Part shown: positions 1-9,061 of the stretch, in pieces | Numbering within the stretch: the first letter of the stretch is position 1 | How the letters are laid out: each line of letters begins with the position of its first letter | Assembly (NCBI RefSeq): GCF_030767025.1 | Contig: NZ_JASITE010000010.1 | Location: 1-64,000 of the forward strand | Reading direction: 5' to 3' | DNA length: 64,000 nucleotides | DNA from: Nocardia sp. CC227C | Lineage (GTDB): Bacteria; Actinomycetota; Actinomycetes; Mycobacteriales; Mycobacteriaceae | Position numbers and translations under genes: made by a program | Notes under the pieces: generated by a model | What the model saw: only the letters and a program-made list of their open reading frames with translations | What the model was told of the DNA's origin: nothing | Database searches by the model: none

Positions 1-176
1 GCGACAAAAAGAATCTTCTCAGGCTCACCACTCGGCAAGCCAGCTCGGTCGTCACCCACCCCTGCAGCAGCCCCGATCGCGGTGTGGCGGCATCAGCGAC
101 TGGCCGGCTGGCTCTATCGATGAATCCCGAGACCATCTATCGGTGAAAGCTGACACCATCCCGCTGTCGACAGCAC

Positions 177-196
177 GTGAATACTGGATCTGGCAC
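177..196. repeat. Left terminal inverted repeat of ISL3-like element
   Basis: The 20 bases pair with 1915-1934 with one mismatch (A at 183 against C in the partner). The core CTGGATCTGGCAC is shared. Confidence 0.8.
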
Positions 197-286
197 GGTT
201 TGCGTGATTGACCCGGCCTGGATTGCCAACGGGCGCTTGATGATCGATCATGTGGCCGGTGTTCTGATCTTGGACCGATCGCGGTC

Positions 287-1884
287 CTGTTCCCTCATCT
301 GGACGGGTTGCAGATCGACGGTGTGGACTCGACAGGAGTCCGGGTGCGAATCGACGCGAGGACGGGGGGACGAATCAGCCGCGTGTCCCGGGTGCGGCAT
401 GCTGTCCCGCCGAGTCCATAGCCGCTACGGACGCCGATTGTCCGACACCGCGATCACCGGTAGGGAGGTGGTGATCCGGTTGCAGGTGAGGCGGTTGTTC
501 TGCGACAACTCCGACTGCGGGAGAAGGACTTTCGCCGAACAGGCGCCGCTGCTGGCAGCGCGGCATGCCCGCCGCACCGCCATCCTGCAACGCCTGCTGT
601 GTGCGGTCGCGCTGGCCTTGGGTGGTCGTCCGGGCGCCCGGATGACACGGCACCTGTCAGCCACGGTCAGCCGCATGACGCTGCTGCGGCAGATCCGCGC
701 GCTGCCCGATCCGGATCGGGCGACCCCGCGTGTGCTCGGCGTCGACGACTTCGCCCTGCGCCGCGGGCACCACTACGCAACGATCCTGATCGACATCGAG
801 ACCCGGCGACCCGTCGACGTGCTCGGCGACCGGACCGCCGCAACCCTGGCCGCCTGGCTGCATGCCCATCCCGGTGTCGAGATCGTCTGCCGTGACCGCG
901 CCGGCGCCTACGTCGAGGGCATCGCTGCCGGAGCGCCCGACGCGGTGCTAGGTCGCGGACCGCTGGCACATCTGGCGCAACCTCGGCGAGGCCGTCGAGC
1001 GCGTCGTGGCCCGATACCGAAACTGCCTCGACACCAGCACCGATACCGAGGGCGACACCGATCCAGTAAGCACGGGCCGGCAGGAGATCCCGATCATCCC
1101 CGAACTGGTTGCGCCACCGGCGGACCGGACGGACAAGTGGGCCGTGCGGACCCGCGAACGTTACGCCGCGGTCCATACGCTTCTTGCCGACGGCGTGAGC
1201 ATGCGCTCGATCGGCGCTCGACTCGGTCTTGCCCGGGGAACCGTTCGGCGGTTCGCGCGTGCCGCCACCGTCGAGGAGTTGCTGGTCAACACCGGCACCG
1301 GGCAGCGCCGGAGTCTGCTCGAGGAGTTCAAGCCCTACCTGCATCAGCGATGGAACGAAGGCTGCACCAACGCCACCGAGCTGTTCCACGAGATCAAGGC
1401 CCGCGGTTACCGCGGCGGACCGAAGATCGTCCTGAACTACCTCCACCCATTCCGCACGAGCGGCCACATTCCTCGCACTGTCCGCAAGCCACCGTCGGTC
1501 CGTCGTGTCGTGAGCTGGCTCATGAGCGACCCCACCAACCTCGATCCCGACGATCGGCAGCGGCTCGATACGATCCTCACCGCGAGCCCCGAACTCACCG
1601 CCCTGGCCGGTCACATCCGGGCCTTCGCAACGATGATGCGCCAGCTACGCGGCCACGAACTGGAACAATGGATGAAAGCCGCCGACGCCGACGACCTGCC
1701 GGCCCTGCACTCATTCGTCCGTGGCCTGCGCCGCGACTTCGATGCGGTGACCGCCGGACTGACCCTGCCCTGGAGCAGCGGCCCGGTCGAAGGGCACGTC
1801 AACCGCATCAAGACGATCAAACGCCAGATGTTCGGGCGCGCGAAACCAGACCTTCTCCGGAAGCGAATCCTGTTGAGCGGCTGA
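287..1884 (+). pseudogene. ISL3-family transposase, broken by two frameshifts
   Basis: Conserved ISL3 transposase segments occur in order but in three frames. The N-terminal LFPHLDGLQIDGV segment begins near 287. A zinc-finger block with CPGCG follows, then a DDE core (LGVDDFALRRGHHY, later CRDRAGAY), a helix-turn-helix, and the C-terminal end with SSGPVEGHVNRIK, whose Glu is the likely third catalytic residue. The first shift is an extra G in the six-G run at 364-369. The second is an extra T at 949 that turns an expected CAG into CTAG; removing it restores a continuous DAVQVADRWHIWRNL-type sequence. No good start codon is visible in the first frame. Not expected to make active protein. Confidence 0.8.
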
Positions 1885-1914
1885 GCAACCCGGACCGGCC
1901 GAATCACGGAATTT

Positions 1915-1934
1915 GTGCCAGATCCAGGATTCAC
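1915..1934. repeat. Right terminal inverted repeat of ISL3-like element
   Basis: Reverse complement of 177-196 with one mismatch. It begins 30 bases past the transposase stop codon. Confidence 0.8.
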
Positions 1935-1966
1935 GTTCCGTTGACACCCGCCAGCGACTCCGCCCG

Positions 1967-2136
1967 TATCGGCGAATTTGGGCACCACTCACTCGGCCAA
2001 GCCAGCCAGCCGGGAACCCGCTGGTCCGACCCATCTTGCGGTCGAGCGCGGCGGACGCCGTGCTCGGGGTGGTCTCGAAACCCACCGATGCGGACCGCGC
2101 CGGACCGCATCTCGGTGGTCTCGAAATTCGCCGATA
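1967..2136. repeat. 13-bp inverted repeat pair bracketing about 170 bp of decayed sequence
   Basis: TATCGGCGAATTT at 1967-1979 is the perfect reverse complement of 2124-2136. A degenerate copy of the outer repeat appears on the far side of the IS (about 116-140), and a CACCACTC...AAGCCAGC motif at about 26-45 recurs at about 1982-2008. These look like ends of an older element that the ISL3-like copy entered, but the element cannot be named. The rest of the gene-free stretch 1937-2432 holds only this and the IS110-like remnant. Confidence 0.4.
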
Positions 2137-2146
2137 TGTGGAACAA

Positions 2147-2320
2147 TCACCGCGACAGTTCAGCCTGTGGCGTACCGCGTTTCCCGATGATGCCGGGGAT
2201 CAAGCTTGTTCCGGCGAGTGGGGCGAAAGCGGCCTCGGACATAGCCGTCCGGACATGACCGGGGATCAAGACCGAGCTGGCGACGGCCCCGACGCCGGGT
2301 GCGTCGGCCCGGCATACTGC
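2147..2320 (-). pseudogene. IS110-family transposase, C-terminal remnant
   Basis: The minus-strand translation contains APGVGAVASSVLI followed by SEAAFAPLAGTSLIP. This matches the helix-hairpin-helix and the SEAAFA-LAG-x-PIP signature near the C terminus of IS110/IS116 transposases. Only about 55 residues are recognisable. The upstream catalytic RuvC-like domain is absent and the sequence after the signature has diverged. It is a dead fragment between the ISL3-like copy and the NUDIX gene. Confidence 0.6.
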
Positions 2321-2432
2321 TGTGGATGACCTCGTCGGATACCTATGCGCGTCGTGACGCAACGGCTTCGATCCGTTGGCTGCCAAAGACTTCCGCAGTC
2401 CGCTAGCCCGCAAACGGGAATCAGCAATCGGA

Positions 2433-2879
2433 TCACACACGCTTGGCTTGGGCATTCCCCGCTGTCCGCTGCTGAGCGAACCAAGCCATAATCGAGCGCT
2501 TGAAGCCGTCAGGCATATTCAACCCGGCGATCTCATGAGCACCAAACAGGCCGACCTCCTGGTGCTCATGCGACACAACCGGCTCCGCAGCGGAGTCCAG
2601 GTAGCAGCCATAAGTCACGATGAACACATGCTTTTCGACGTCGTTGACGTAGTAGATCCAGGAGTCGAGAATAGGCCCGGTCGTGATTCGCAATTGTGTC
2701 TCCTCAAGAACCTCGCGGGCGACACATTCCTCCGGGGTCTCGTAAGGTTCGATACGGCCGCCCGGTAGCTCCCACTCGTCGTGCTTGTGCTTCAGCAACA
2801 GTACTCGGCCGTCACGAACGACAACGCCCTTGATTGAAATCGAATACATGTGCGGTGGAACGTAACCGGAGCTAACCAT
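2433..2879 (-). CDS. NUDIX hydrolase
   Basis: A 148-residue single-domain NUDIX protein. The Nudix box lies at residues 41-63 with Gly41, Glu47, Arg55-Glu56 and the metal-binding Glu59-Glu60; the usual second glycine is Gln62. Such proteins hydrolyse a nucleoside diphosphate linked to another moiety using Mg2+. The substrate cannot be read from sequence; the gene is often called MutT-like. No clear ribosome-binding site precedes the first ATG, so either a leaderless mRNA or a start at Met11 is possible. It lies just beyond the tuf terminator, separate from the str operon, and next to IS debris. Confidence 0.85.
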   Translation of the reverse strand: MVSSGYVPPHMYSISIKGVVVRDGRVLLLKHKHDEWELPGGRIEPYETPEECVAREVLEETQLRITTGPILDSWIYYVNDVEKHVFIVTYGCYLDSAAEPVVSHEHQEVGLFGAHEIAGLNMPDGFKRSIMAWFAQQRTAGNAQAKRV

Positions 2880-2932
2880 GCCAGTGACGCTAGCAACCTG
2901 CCCTTGCCTTAGCTAGGACGGCTAGCAATTGA

Positions 2933-2965
2933 AAAGGGCCGTTCCCCTTGAGGGAACGGCCCTTT
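2933..2965 (-). terminator. Rho-independent-type terminator after tuf
   Basis: A perfect 14-bp stem (2933-2946 with 2952-2965) has a 5-base loop. Read on the minus strand it ends in a short U-rich run. It sits 15 bases past the tuf stop codon and should end the str operon. Confidence 0.9.
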
Positions 2966-2980
2966 CAGCGATTCAGCGAA

Positions 2981-4171
2981 TCACTTGATGATCTTGGTGA
3001 CGCGACCGGCACCGACGGTGCGGCCACCCTCACGGATCGCGAAGCGCAGGCCCTCTTCCATGGCGATCGGCTGGATGAGCTTGACGCTCATCTCGGTGTT
3101 GTCGCCCGGCATGACCATCTCGGTGCCCTCGGGGAGGGTCACGACGCCGGTCACGTCGGTGGTGCGGAAGTAGAACTGCGGGCGGTAGTTGTTGAAGAAC
3201 GGGGTGTGGCGGCCGCCCTCGTCCTTCGACAGGATGTACGCCTGGCCCTCGAACTCGGTGTGCGGGGTGGTGGTGCCCGGCTTGATGACGACCTGGCCGC
3301 GCTCCACGTCCTCGCGCTTGATACCACGGACCAGCAGACCGACGTTGTCGCCCGCCTGGCCCTGGTCGAGCAGCTTGCGGAACATCTCGATGCCCGTGAT
3401 GGTGGTCTTGGTCGACTTCTCGCGGATACCCACGATCTCGACCTCTTCGTTCACGTTGATGACGCCGCGCTCGACACGACCGGTGACCACAGTGCCACGA
3501 CCGGTGATGGTGAAGACGTCCTCGATCGGCATGAGGAACGGCTTGTCGGTCTCACGGACCGGGTCCGGGATCGACTCGTCGACGGCGTTCATCAGGTCCA
3601 CCACGGACTGGGCCCACTTCTCGTCGCCCTCGAGCGCCTTCAGGCCGGAGACGCGGACGACCGGAGCGTCCTCGTCGAACTCCTGCGAGGCCAGCAGCTC
3701 GCGGACCTCCATCTCGACGAGCTCGAGGATTTCCTCGTCGTCGACCATGTCGGCCTTGTTCAGCGCGACCAGGATGTAGGGCACGCCGACCTGACGGGCG
3801 AGCAGCACGTGCTCACGGGTCTGCGGCATCGGGCCGTCGGTGGCCGCCACGACCAGGATCGCGCCGTCCATCTGGGCGGCACCGGTGATCATGTTCTTGA
3901 TGTAGTCGGCGTGACCGGGGGCGTCGACGTGGGCGTAGTGCCGCTTCTCGGTCTGGTACTCGACGTGGGAGATGTTGATCGTGATACCACGAGCCTTCTC
4001 CTCCGGAGCCTTGTCGATCTGGTCGAACGCGAAGCTCTGGTTCAGGTCCGGGTACTTGTCGTGCAGCACCTTGGTGATGGCCGCCGTCAGCGTGGTCTTG
4101 CCGTGATCGACGTGACCGATGGTGCCGATGTTGACGTGGGGCTTCGTCCGCTCGAACTTCGCCTTCGCCAC
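2981..4171 (-). CDS. tuf: Elongation factor Tu
   Basis: EF-Tu, 396 residues, the usual bacterial length. It is the GTPase that carries aminoacyl-tRNA to the ribosomal A site. The P-loop GHVDHGKT is at residues 19-26, DAPGH marks the G3 switch II region, and NKAD is the G4 guanine-specificity motif; domains II and III are complete. The start has a strong AGGAGG site nine bases upstream. It is the last gene of the rpsL-rpsG-fusA-tuf operon, 117 bases after fusA. That gap is long enough for an extra tuf promoter but none is obvious. Confidence 0.98.
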   Translation of the reverse strand: MAKAKFERTKPHVNIGTIGHVDHGKTTLTAAITKVLHDKYPDLNQSFAFDQIDKAPEEKARGITINISHVEYQTEKRHYAHVDAPGHADYIKNMITGAAQMDGAILVVAATDGPMPQTREHVLLARQVGVPYILVALNKADMVDDEEILELVEMEVRELLASQEFDEDAPVVRVSGLKALEGDEKWAQSVVDLMNAVDESIPDPVRETDKPFLMPIEDVFTITGRGTVVTGRVERGVINVNEEVEIVGIREKSTKTTITGIEMFRKLLDQGQAGDNVGLLVRGIKREDVERGQVVIKPGTTTPHTEFEGQAYILSKDEGGRHTPFFNNYRPQFYFRTTDVTGVVTLPEGTEMVMPGDNTEMSVKLIQPIAMEEGLRFAIREGGRTVGAGRVTKIIK

Positions 4172-4288
4172 TGTTGTCCTCCTGGACTAGTAGTGCGTTG
4201 CTTTGCAGCAGTGCGTTGTTTTTCTTACAGGGGGTCGTTCAGCCGACCGACTCGGGGCGGATACTCGCGAATCCGCCCCGGCAGCGAA

Positions 4289-6391
4289 CTACTCGCCGGT
4301 CGCCTTGGCGATGATCTCCTTCGACACGTTGGCCGGAACCTCCGCGTACGAATCGAACACCATGGAGAAGTTGGCCCGGCCCTGGGTCTTCGACCGCAGG
4401 TCACCGATGTAGCCGAACATCTCCGAGAGCGGAACCAGCGCCTTGACGACACGGGCACCACTGCGTTCCTCCATGGCCTGGATCTGGCCACGGCGGGAGT
4501 TCAGGTCGCCGATCACTTCGCCCATGTAGTCCTCGGGCGTGGTGACCTCGACAGCCATCATGGGCTCGAGGATCACCGGACCGGCCTTGCGGGCCGCTTC
4601 CTTGAGGGCCTGCGCACCCGCGATCTTGAACGCCATTTCCGACGAGTCGACCTCGTGGTAAGCGCCGTCCAGCAACTGTGCCTTGACGTTGACCAGCGGG
4701 AATCCGGCGAGCACACCGTACTGCATGGCGTCCTGGATACCGGCGTCGACCGACGGGATGTACTCGCGCGGAACGCGGCCACCGGTGACCTTGTTCTCGA
4801 ACTCGTAGGTCGCGCCGTCCTCACCCGTGAAGGGCTCCAGGCCGATGATGACACGGGCGAACTGGCCCGAACCACCGGTCTGCTTCTTGTGGGTGTACTC
4901 GTGCTTCTCGACCTTCTTGGTGATGGTCTCGCGGTAGGCCACCTGCGGCTTGCCGATATTGGCCTCGACCTTGAACTCGCGCTTCATGCGGTCGACGTAG
5001 ATGTCGAGCTGCAGCTCGCCCATGCCGCCGATGACGGTCTGGCCGGTCTCCTGATCCAGCTTCACGTTGAAGGTGGGGTCCTCCTCCGCGAACTTCTGGA
5101 TGGCGGTGCCCAGCTTCTCCTGGTCGGCCTTGGTCTTCGGCTCGATGGCCACCTCGATGACCGGGTCCGGGAAGGTCATGGACTCCAGCACGATCTGGTT
5201 CTGCGGATCGCACAGGGTGTCGCCGGTCGTGGTGTCCTTCAGGCCGATGACCGCGTAGATGTGGCCGGCCTGGGCCTCTCCGACCCGATTCTCCTTGTTG
5301 GAGTGCATCTGGAACAGCTGGCCCAGACGCTCCTTCTTGCCCTTGGTCGAGTTGATGACCTGAGCACCGGAGTCGACCTTGCCCGAGTACACCCGGACGT
5401 AGGTCAGTTTTCCGAAGAACGGGTGTGATGCAATCTTGAACGCCAACGCAGCAAAAGGCTCGTTAACATCCGCGTTGCGGTGCAGGATCTCCTCTTCCTT
5501 GCCCGGGACGTGGCCGTCGGTGCCGCCATCGTCCAGCGGAGTCGGCAGGTAGTCGATCACGGCGTCGAGCATGGGCTGCACGCCCTTGTTCTTGAACGCC
5601 GAACCGCACAGCACCGGGTAGAGCTCGGAGTTGACGGTCATCTTGCGAATCGCGCCCTTGATCTCCTCGATGGAGAGCTCCTCGCCGCCGAAGAACTTCT
5701 CCAGCAGCGCCTCGTCGGACTCCGCGACGGTCTCGAGCAGCTCCTGGCGGTACTGCTCGGCCTTCTCCTTCAGATCGGCCGGGATCTCCTCGACGACATA
5801 CTGTTCGCCGAGCTTGGTCTCGCCCTTCCAGACCTTCGCGTTCATCTCGACCAGGTCGATGATGCCCTCGAAATCGTTCTCGGCACCGATCGGCAGCTGG
5901 ATGACCAGCGGCTTGGCGCCCAGGCGGTCCTTGATGGTCTGGACGGTGAAGTAGAAGTCCGCGCCCAGCTTGTCCATCTTGTTGACGAAGCAGATGCGCG
6001 GCACGTCGTACTTGTCCGCCTGCCGCCACACCTGCTCGGACTGCGGCTCGACGCCCTCCTTGCCGTCGAAGACGGCGACGGCACCGTCGAGCACGCGCAG
6101 CGAGCGCTCCACCTCGACGGTGAAGTCGACGTGACCCGGGGTGTCGATGATGTTGATCTGGTTGTCTTTCCAGAAACAGGTCGTCGCGGCCGACGTGATG
6201 GTGATGCCGCGCTCCTGCTCCTGCGCCATCCAGTCCATGGTGGCGGCGCCGTCGTGCACCTCACCGATCTTGTAGGTGATACCGGTGTAGAAGAGGATGC
6301 GTTCGGTGGTCGTCGTCTTACCGGCATCGATGTGGGCCATGATGCCGATGTTGCGGACCTTGTTCAGGTCGGTGAGCACGTCCTGTGCCAC
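4289..6391 (-). CDS. fusA: Elongation factor G
   Basis: EF-G, 700 residues, full length. It is the ribosomal translocase that moves tRNA and mRNA after peptide bond formation and helps recycle ribosomes. The P-loop AHIDAGKT is near residue 19, DTPGHVDF is the G3 motif and NKMDKLGADF the G4 motif; domains II to V follow intact. A GGGGAAGA site precedes the ATG. It is the third gene of the str operon, 144 bases after rpsG. It is the target of fusidic acid; no attempt was made to score resistance positions. Confidence 0.98.
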   Translation of the reverse strand: MAQDVLTDLNKVRNIGIMAHIDAGKTTTTERILFYTGITYKIGEVHDGAATMDWMAQEQERGITITSAATTCFWKDNQINIIDTPGHVDFTVEVERSLRVLDGAVAVFDGKEGVEPQSEQVWRQADKYDVPRICFVNKMDKLGADFYFTVQTIKDRLGAKPLVIQLPIGAENDFEGIIDLVEMNAKVWKGETKLGEQYVVEEIPADLKEKAEQYRQELLETVAESDEALLEKFFGGEELSIEEIKGAIRKMTVNSELYPVLCGSAFKNKGVQPMLDAVIDYLPTPLDDGGTDGHVPGKEEEILHRNADVNEPFAALAFKIASHPFFGKLTYVRVYSGKVDSGAQVINSTKGKKERLGQLFQMHSNKENRVGEAQAGHIYAVIGLKDTTTGDTLCDPQNQIVLESMTFPDPVIEVAIEPKTKADQEKLGTAIQKFAEEDPTFNVKLDQETGQTVIGGMGELQLDIYVDRMKREFKVEANIGKPQVAYRETITKKVEKHEYTHKKQTGGSGQFARVIIGLEPFTGEDGATYEFENKVTGGRVPREYIPSVDAGIQDAMQYGVLAGFPLVNVKAQLLDGAYHEVDSSEMAFKIAGAQALKEAARKAGPVILEPMMAVEVTTPEDYMGEVIGDLNSRRGQIQAMEERSGARVVKALVPLSEMFGYIGDLRSKTQGRANFSMVFDSYAEVPANVSKEIIAKATGE

Positions 6392-6535
6392 GGAAATCTT
6401 CCCCGCTCTTAGCTAGTGGGATCTTCGGGTGCGACCCTGGCTTTGTTCCGGGTCATCTCTGTCTCAACGTCCGGCGCGGCCGCAAGGTGCCGCGCCGGAC
6501 CGTGACTCGACGCCCGGGCATCGCCGGGCACCGAA

Positions 6536-7006
6536 TCACCAGCGGTAGTGCGCGAAGGCCCGGTTGGACTCGGCCATCTTGTGGGTGTCCTCGCGACGCT
6601 TCACCGAAGCGCCCAGGCCGTTGCTGGCGTCCAGCAGCTCGTTGGCCAGACGCTCGACCATGGTCTTCTCACGACGCTGCCGGGAGAAGTTCACCAGCCA
6701 GCGCAGCGCGAGGGTGTTGGCGCGGCCCGGACGGACCTCGACCGGCACCTGGTAGGTGGCGCCACCGACGCGGCGGGGCTTGACCTCGAGCGACGGCTTG
6801 ACATTGTCCAGCGCGCGCTTGAGGGTCACGACCGGATCGGTGCCGGTCTTCTCGCGAGCCTGCTCGAGGGCACCGTAGACGATGCGCTCGGCGGTCGACT
6901 TCTTGCCGTCCAGAAGGATCTTGTTGACCAGCTGGGTCACCAGCGGGGAGCCGTAGACCGGGTCGTTGATCAGCGGACGCTTGGGAGCGGGGCCCTTGCG
7001 CGGCAT
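6536..7006 (-). CDS. rpsG: 30S ribosomal protein S7
   Basis: Ribosomal protein S7, 156 residues, the primary 16S rRNA 3'-domain assembly protein. It starts MPRKGPAPKRP and contains the conserved PSLEVKPRRVGGATYQVP segment. It begins one base after the rpsL stop codon, so the two are cotranscribed and probably translationally coupled. In other bacteria S7 represses its operon; no matching leader was identified here. Confidence 0.98.
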   Translation of the reverse strand: MPRKGPAPKRPLINDPVYGSPLVTQLVNKILLDGKKSTAERIVYGALEQAREKTGTDPVVTLKRALDNVKPSLEVKPRRVGGATYQVPVEVRPGRANTLALRWLVNFSRQRREKTMVERLANELLDASNGLGASVKRREDTHKMAESNRAFAHYRW

Positions 7007-7007
7007 A

Positions 7008-7382
7008 TCAGCTCTTCTCCTTCTTGGCGCCGTAGCGGCTGCGGGCCTGCTTGCGGTTCTTCACACCCTGGGTGTCGAGGGAGCCGCGGATGATCTTGTA
7101 GCGCACACCCGGGAGGTCCTTCACACGACCGCCGCGCACGAGCACCATCGAGTGCTCCTGGAGGTTGTGGCCCTCACCGGGGATGTAGGCCGTGACCTCG
7201 ACCGCGCTGGTCAGGCGAACACGCGCGACCTTACGCAGCGCGGAGTTCGGCTTCTTCGGGGTCGTGGTGTACACGCGGGTGCACACGCCACGACGCTGCG
7301 GGCTCCCCTTGAGGGCCGCGGTCTTGGTCTTGGCGACCTTGTCGCGGCGACCCTTGCGGACCAGCTGGTTGATGGTTGGCAT
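7008..7382 (-). CDS. rpsL: 30S ribosomal protein S12
   Basis: Ribosomal protein S12, 124 residues, part of the decoding centre. The two loops where streptomycin-resistance changes arise read TTTPKKPNS and GGRVKDLPG, with lysine at both key places (the Lys43 and Lys88 positions of mycobacterial numbering). The encoded allele is therefore the sensitive type. It is the first gene of the str operon. AAGGAAAG lies about eight bases before the ATG. Confidence 0.98.
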   Translation of the reverse strand: MPTINQLVRKGRRDKVAKTKTAALKGSPQRRGVCTRVYTTTPKKPNSALRKVARVRLTSAVEVTAYIPGEGHNLQEHSMVLVRGGRVKDLPGVRYKIIRGSLDTQGVKNRKQARSRYGAKKEKS

Positions 7383-7746
7383 AGACCGGCTTTCCTTATT
7401 AGTAACCAGGTGTCTGGAACTTCATGTCTGTTGTCGTTTGCGGCGCGCCCGAGGCCCCGAAGTGGTTACGGAGGTTGCCGCCTCCGGACCCGTCGTTCAC
7501 GCTGCGGTCATTCGAGCTTCCCGCCCAGTTCCCGCGACATTTCGTTGTCACGAGGTCGGGCGTGTCGTGCGCAGCTTACACGCCCTGTTCAGGGCACGCT
7601 GAACCGGTCAGCCGCTCTCGCTGGCCTACGTACTGCGCACGAACCTGCCCGCATGCTTCCGGGCACAGCGATCCACGATACCCGTCGGCGTTTCCAGGGG
7701 CAAAAAGGGGTCCCCCGGATGGTATGGAAGCGGGCAGGTCGGGCGG
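7383..7746 (-). promoter_or_regulatory. Upstream region of the str operon
   Basis: A gene-free stretch of about 360 bases between rpsL and the lipoprotein pair. It must hold the str operon promoter, read on the minus strand, because no other same-strand gene lies close enough. A 6-2-6 palindrome GCCCTGTTCAGGGC is at 7582-7595. No convincing -35/-10 pair could be fixed by eye. No RNA gene or conserved open frame was seen. Confidence 0.45.
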
Positions 7747-8418
7747 TCAGCGGGCCAGGTTCAGGGTGAGCTCCACCAGCTTGCGCGCGGCCTCGCAGGG
7801 ATCCGGATGTGACCCTCCCGCACGGTAGTTCACCCACCAGCCCACGATTCCGGCATCGGCGGCCGGGGCGAACACACCGCAGGAGTCGGGGTCGTCCGGA
7901 CGCCGCGTCTCCAGCGATCGACGACCCTGCACGGTGATGTCGTTGGTCACATAGCCGAGGCGGTCGTTGTTCTTCTTCTCGTTGGCGAGCGACCCGAGCT
8001 CGTACCAGCTCAGGGTCACCATGCCGCTGCCCGAGGACCCGCCGTCCAGATCCCACATGCAGACCGCGCCGTTGAAGGACGGATTCACATAGGTGCCCTC
8101 GCCGACGGTTTTGCCGATGTCCTCGAGCGAGACGACCTCGCATTCGCGCAGCAGCTTGTCGAAGTTGGTGTTGATGCGCCCGCCGCCGTCGTCGGTGGTG
8201 CCGCCCGCCGGGAGGGCGGTGCCCTCGATGGTCCGGCCGCAGCCCGCCAGCGTGGCGGTGAGCGCCAGGGCGGCCAGCGCCGCACCGGTCAGCCGGATAC
8301 CGCGCCGCCCACGCGTGCGCACCGCGCCGCCGCGCGTCATGCCGCCGTCCGTCATGCCGCCGTCCGTCATGCCGCCGTCCGTCATGCCGTTGCCCCGCAT
8401 CCCGAGTCCGCCCCTCAT
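7747..8418 (-). CDS. DUF3558-type lipoprotein (second of pair)
   Basis: A predicted lipoprotein of 223 residues. A basic, repeat-bearing N-terminus is followed by a hydrophobic stretch and the lipobox LAGC with the lipidated Cys60. The secreted part has paired cysteines and the layout of actinobacterial DUF3558 lipoproteins: C-E...G, WDLDGG, then DPC near the end. The function of the family is not established. The ATG at 8418 overlaps the stop of the upstream lipoprotein (ATGA), which argues for translational coupling. Four further in-frame ATGs inside a 15-bp tandem repeat could also serve as starts and would give a more usual short signal peptide. Confidence 0.75.
   Translation of the reverse strand: MRGGLGMRGNGMTDGGMTDGGMTDGGMTRGGAVRTRGRRGIRLTGAALAALALTATLAGCGRTIEGTALPAGGTTDDGGGRINTNFDKLLRECEVVSLEDIGKTVGEGTYVNPSFNGAVCMWDLDGGSSGSGMVTLSWYELGSLANEKKNNDRLGYVTNDITVQGRRSLETRRPDDPDSCGVFAPAADAGIVGWWVNYRAGGSHPDPCEAARKLVELTLNLAR
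8326..8385. repeat. Four 15-bp tandem units, each carrying an in-frame ATG
   Basis: Three perfect copies of a 15-bp unit (8341-8385) and one diverged copy (8326-8340). On the minus strand each codes for Met-Thr-Asp-Gly-Gly, the last as Met-Thr-Arg-Gly-Gly. They lie between the coupled start codon and the signal peptide of the lipoprotein gene. Confidence 0.9.
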
Positions 8419-9023
8419 CCGAGTCGCCGCACGGTCAGTTCGGCCAGTCGGCGGCTGCGGTCGCACGGATTGCCGAGCCCCTCGTCGCCGAAAAGACCGT
8501 AGGAGATGGACCATTCGAAGAAGTCGTCGTCCAGCTGCACCGCCAGGTCGCACACCCGGTTGCTGGGATCCAGCGCCTGGAAACCGGTCTTGCCGCCGAC
8601 CTCGATGGTCTCCGGGTCGCGACCGACGCTGGCCACCCACGCCTTCTCGCGGTCGATGGGACTGCCGCGATAGGAGGCGAAGGTGACGCTCGCGCCGCCG
8701 ACCCCGCCGCCCTGCCAGTTGCAGCCGACGGAGTTCTTGAAGACCCGGGTCACCGCGCCGAGCGCGCCGATATCGCGCACCTCGTCGTCGGTGACATGAC
8801 CGCACTCGCCCACGAAGGGGCCCAGGGCGGCCACCCTGGGCGGTGGGCGCAGCCCGGTCGGCTCATCGGATTCCTGCTTACCCCCGCACGCCGACAGCAG
8901 CAGAGCGAAGGTCATCCCCGCGACAATCGCGGTGCTCGATCTGCGCCTCCGCTGCGCTCCTCCGCTTCGCTCCCCCGCTCCGTCAGTCCAGAATCGAGAC
9001 GGCCGCGAACCATCTGCGTGCAT
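8415..9023 (-). CDS. DUF3558-type lipoprotein (first of pair)
   Basis: A predicted lipoprotein of 202 residues. Arg-rich residues 25-29 are followed by a hydrophobic core and the lipobox LSAC with Cys46. The mature part resembles its downstream neighbour: an early ECG...D motif, a central SVGCNWQGG, and NPCDRSRRLAELTVRRL at the end, typical of DUF3558 proteins. The start at 9023 is the most upstream ATG that leaves a sensible signal peptide; Met37 is an alternative. It begins 38 bases after hppD on the same strand and may share its transcript. Confidence 0.75.
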   Translation of the reverse strand: MHADGSRPSRFWTDGAGERSGGAQRRRRSSTAIVAGMTFALLLSACGGKQESDEPTGLRPPPRVAALGPFVGECGHVTDDEVRDIGALGAVTRVFKNSVGCNWQGGGVGGASVTFASYRGSPIDREKAWVASVGRDPETIEVGGKTGFQALDPSNRVCDLAVQLDDDFFEWSISYGLFGDEGLGNPCDRSRRLAELTVRRLG

Positions 9024-9061
9024 GTCCTGGACGTTACCGGAATCGAGCGCACCGCGACCGT

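Larger units (their letters stand above)
175..1936 (+). mobile_element. ISL3-like insertion sequence, inactivated
   Basis: A transposase-like reading frame is bracketed by near-perfect 20-bp inverted repeats (177-196 and 1915-1934, one mismatch), with weaker similarity continuing inward to about position 220 on the left. Two more bases match outside each repeat, so the tips are placed at 175 and 1936. ISL3 elements usually leave an 8-bp target duplication; the bases flanking these tips do not match. With the two frameshifts in the transposase this marks an old, decayed copy. Family assignment rests on the transposase sequence. Confidence 0.75.

Noticed and set aside
940..960. Programmed frameshift in the ISL3 transposase
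   Set aside because: There is no slippery heptamer at 949 and a second unrelated frameshift lies upstream, so ordinary mutation is simpler.
667..1614. Minus-strand open frame opposite the ISL3 transposase
   Set aside because: Translation has no recognisable domain and lies fully opposite conserved transposase sequence.
2948..6412. Long plus-strand open frames opposite tuf and fusA (826 and 310 codons)
   Set aside because: They are antisense shadows caused by strong codon bias in highly expressed genes; the translations are low-complexity Leu/Asp/Arg/Val/His strings with no domain.
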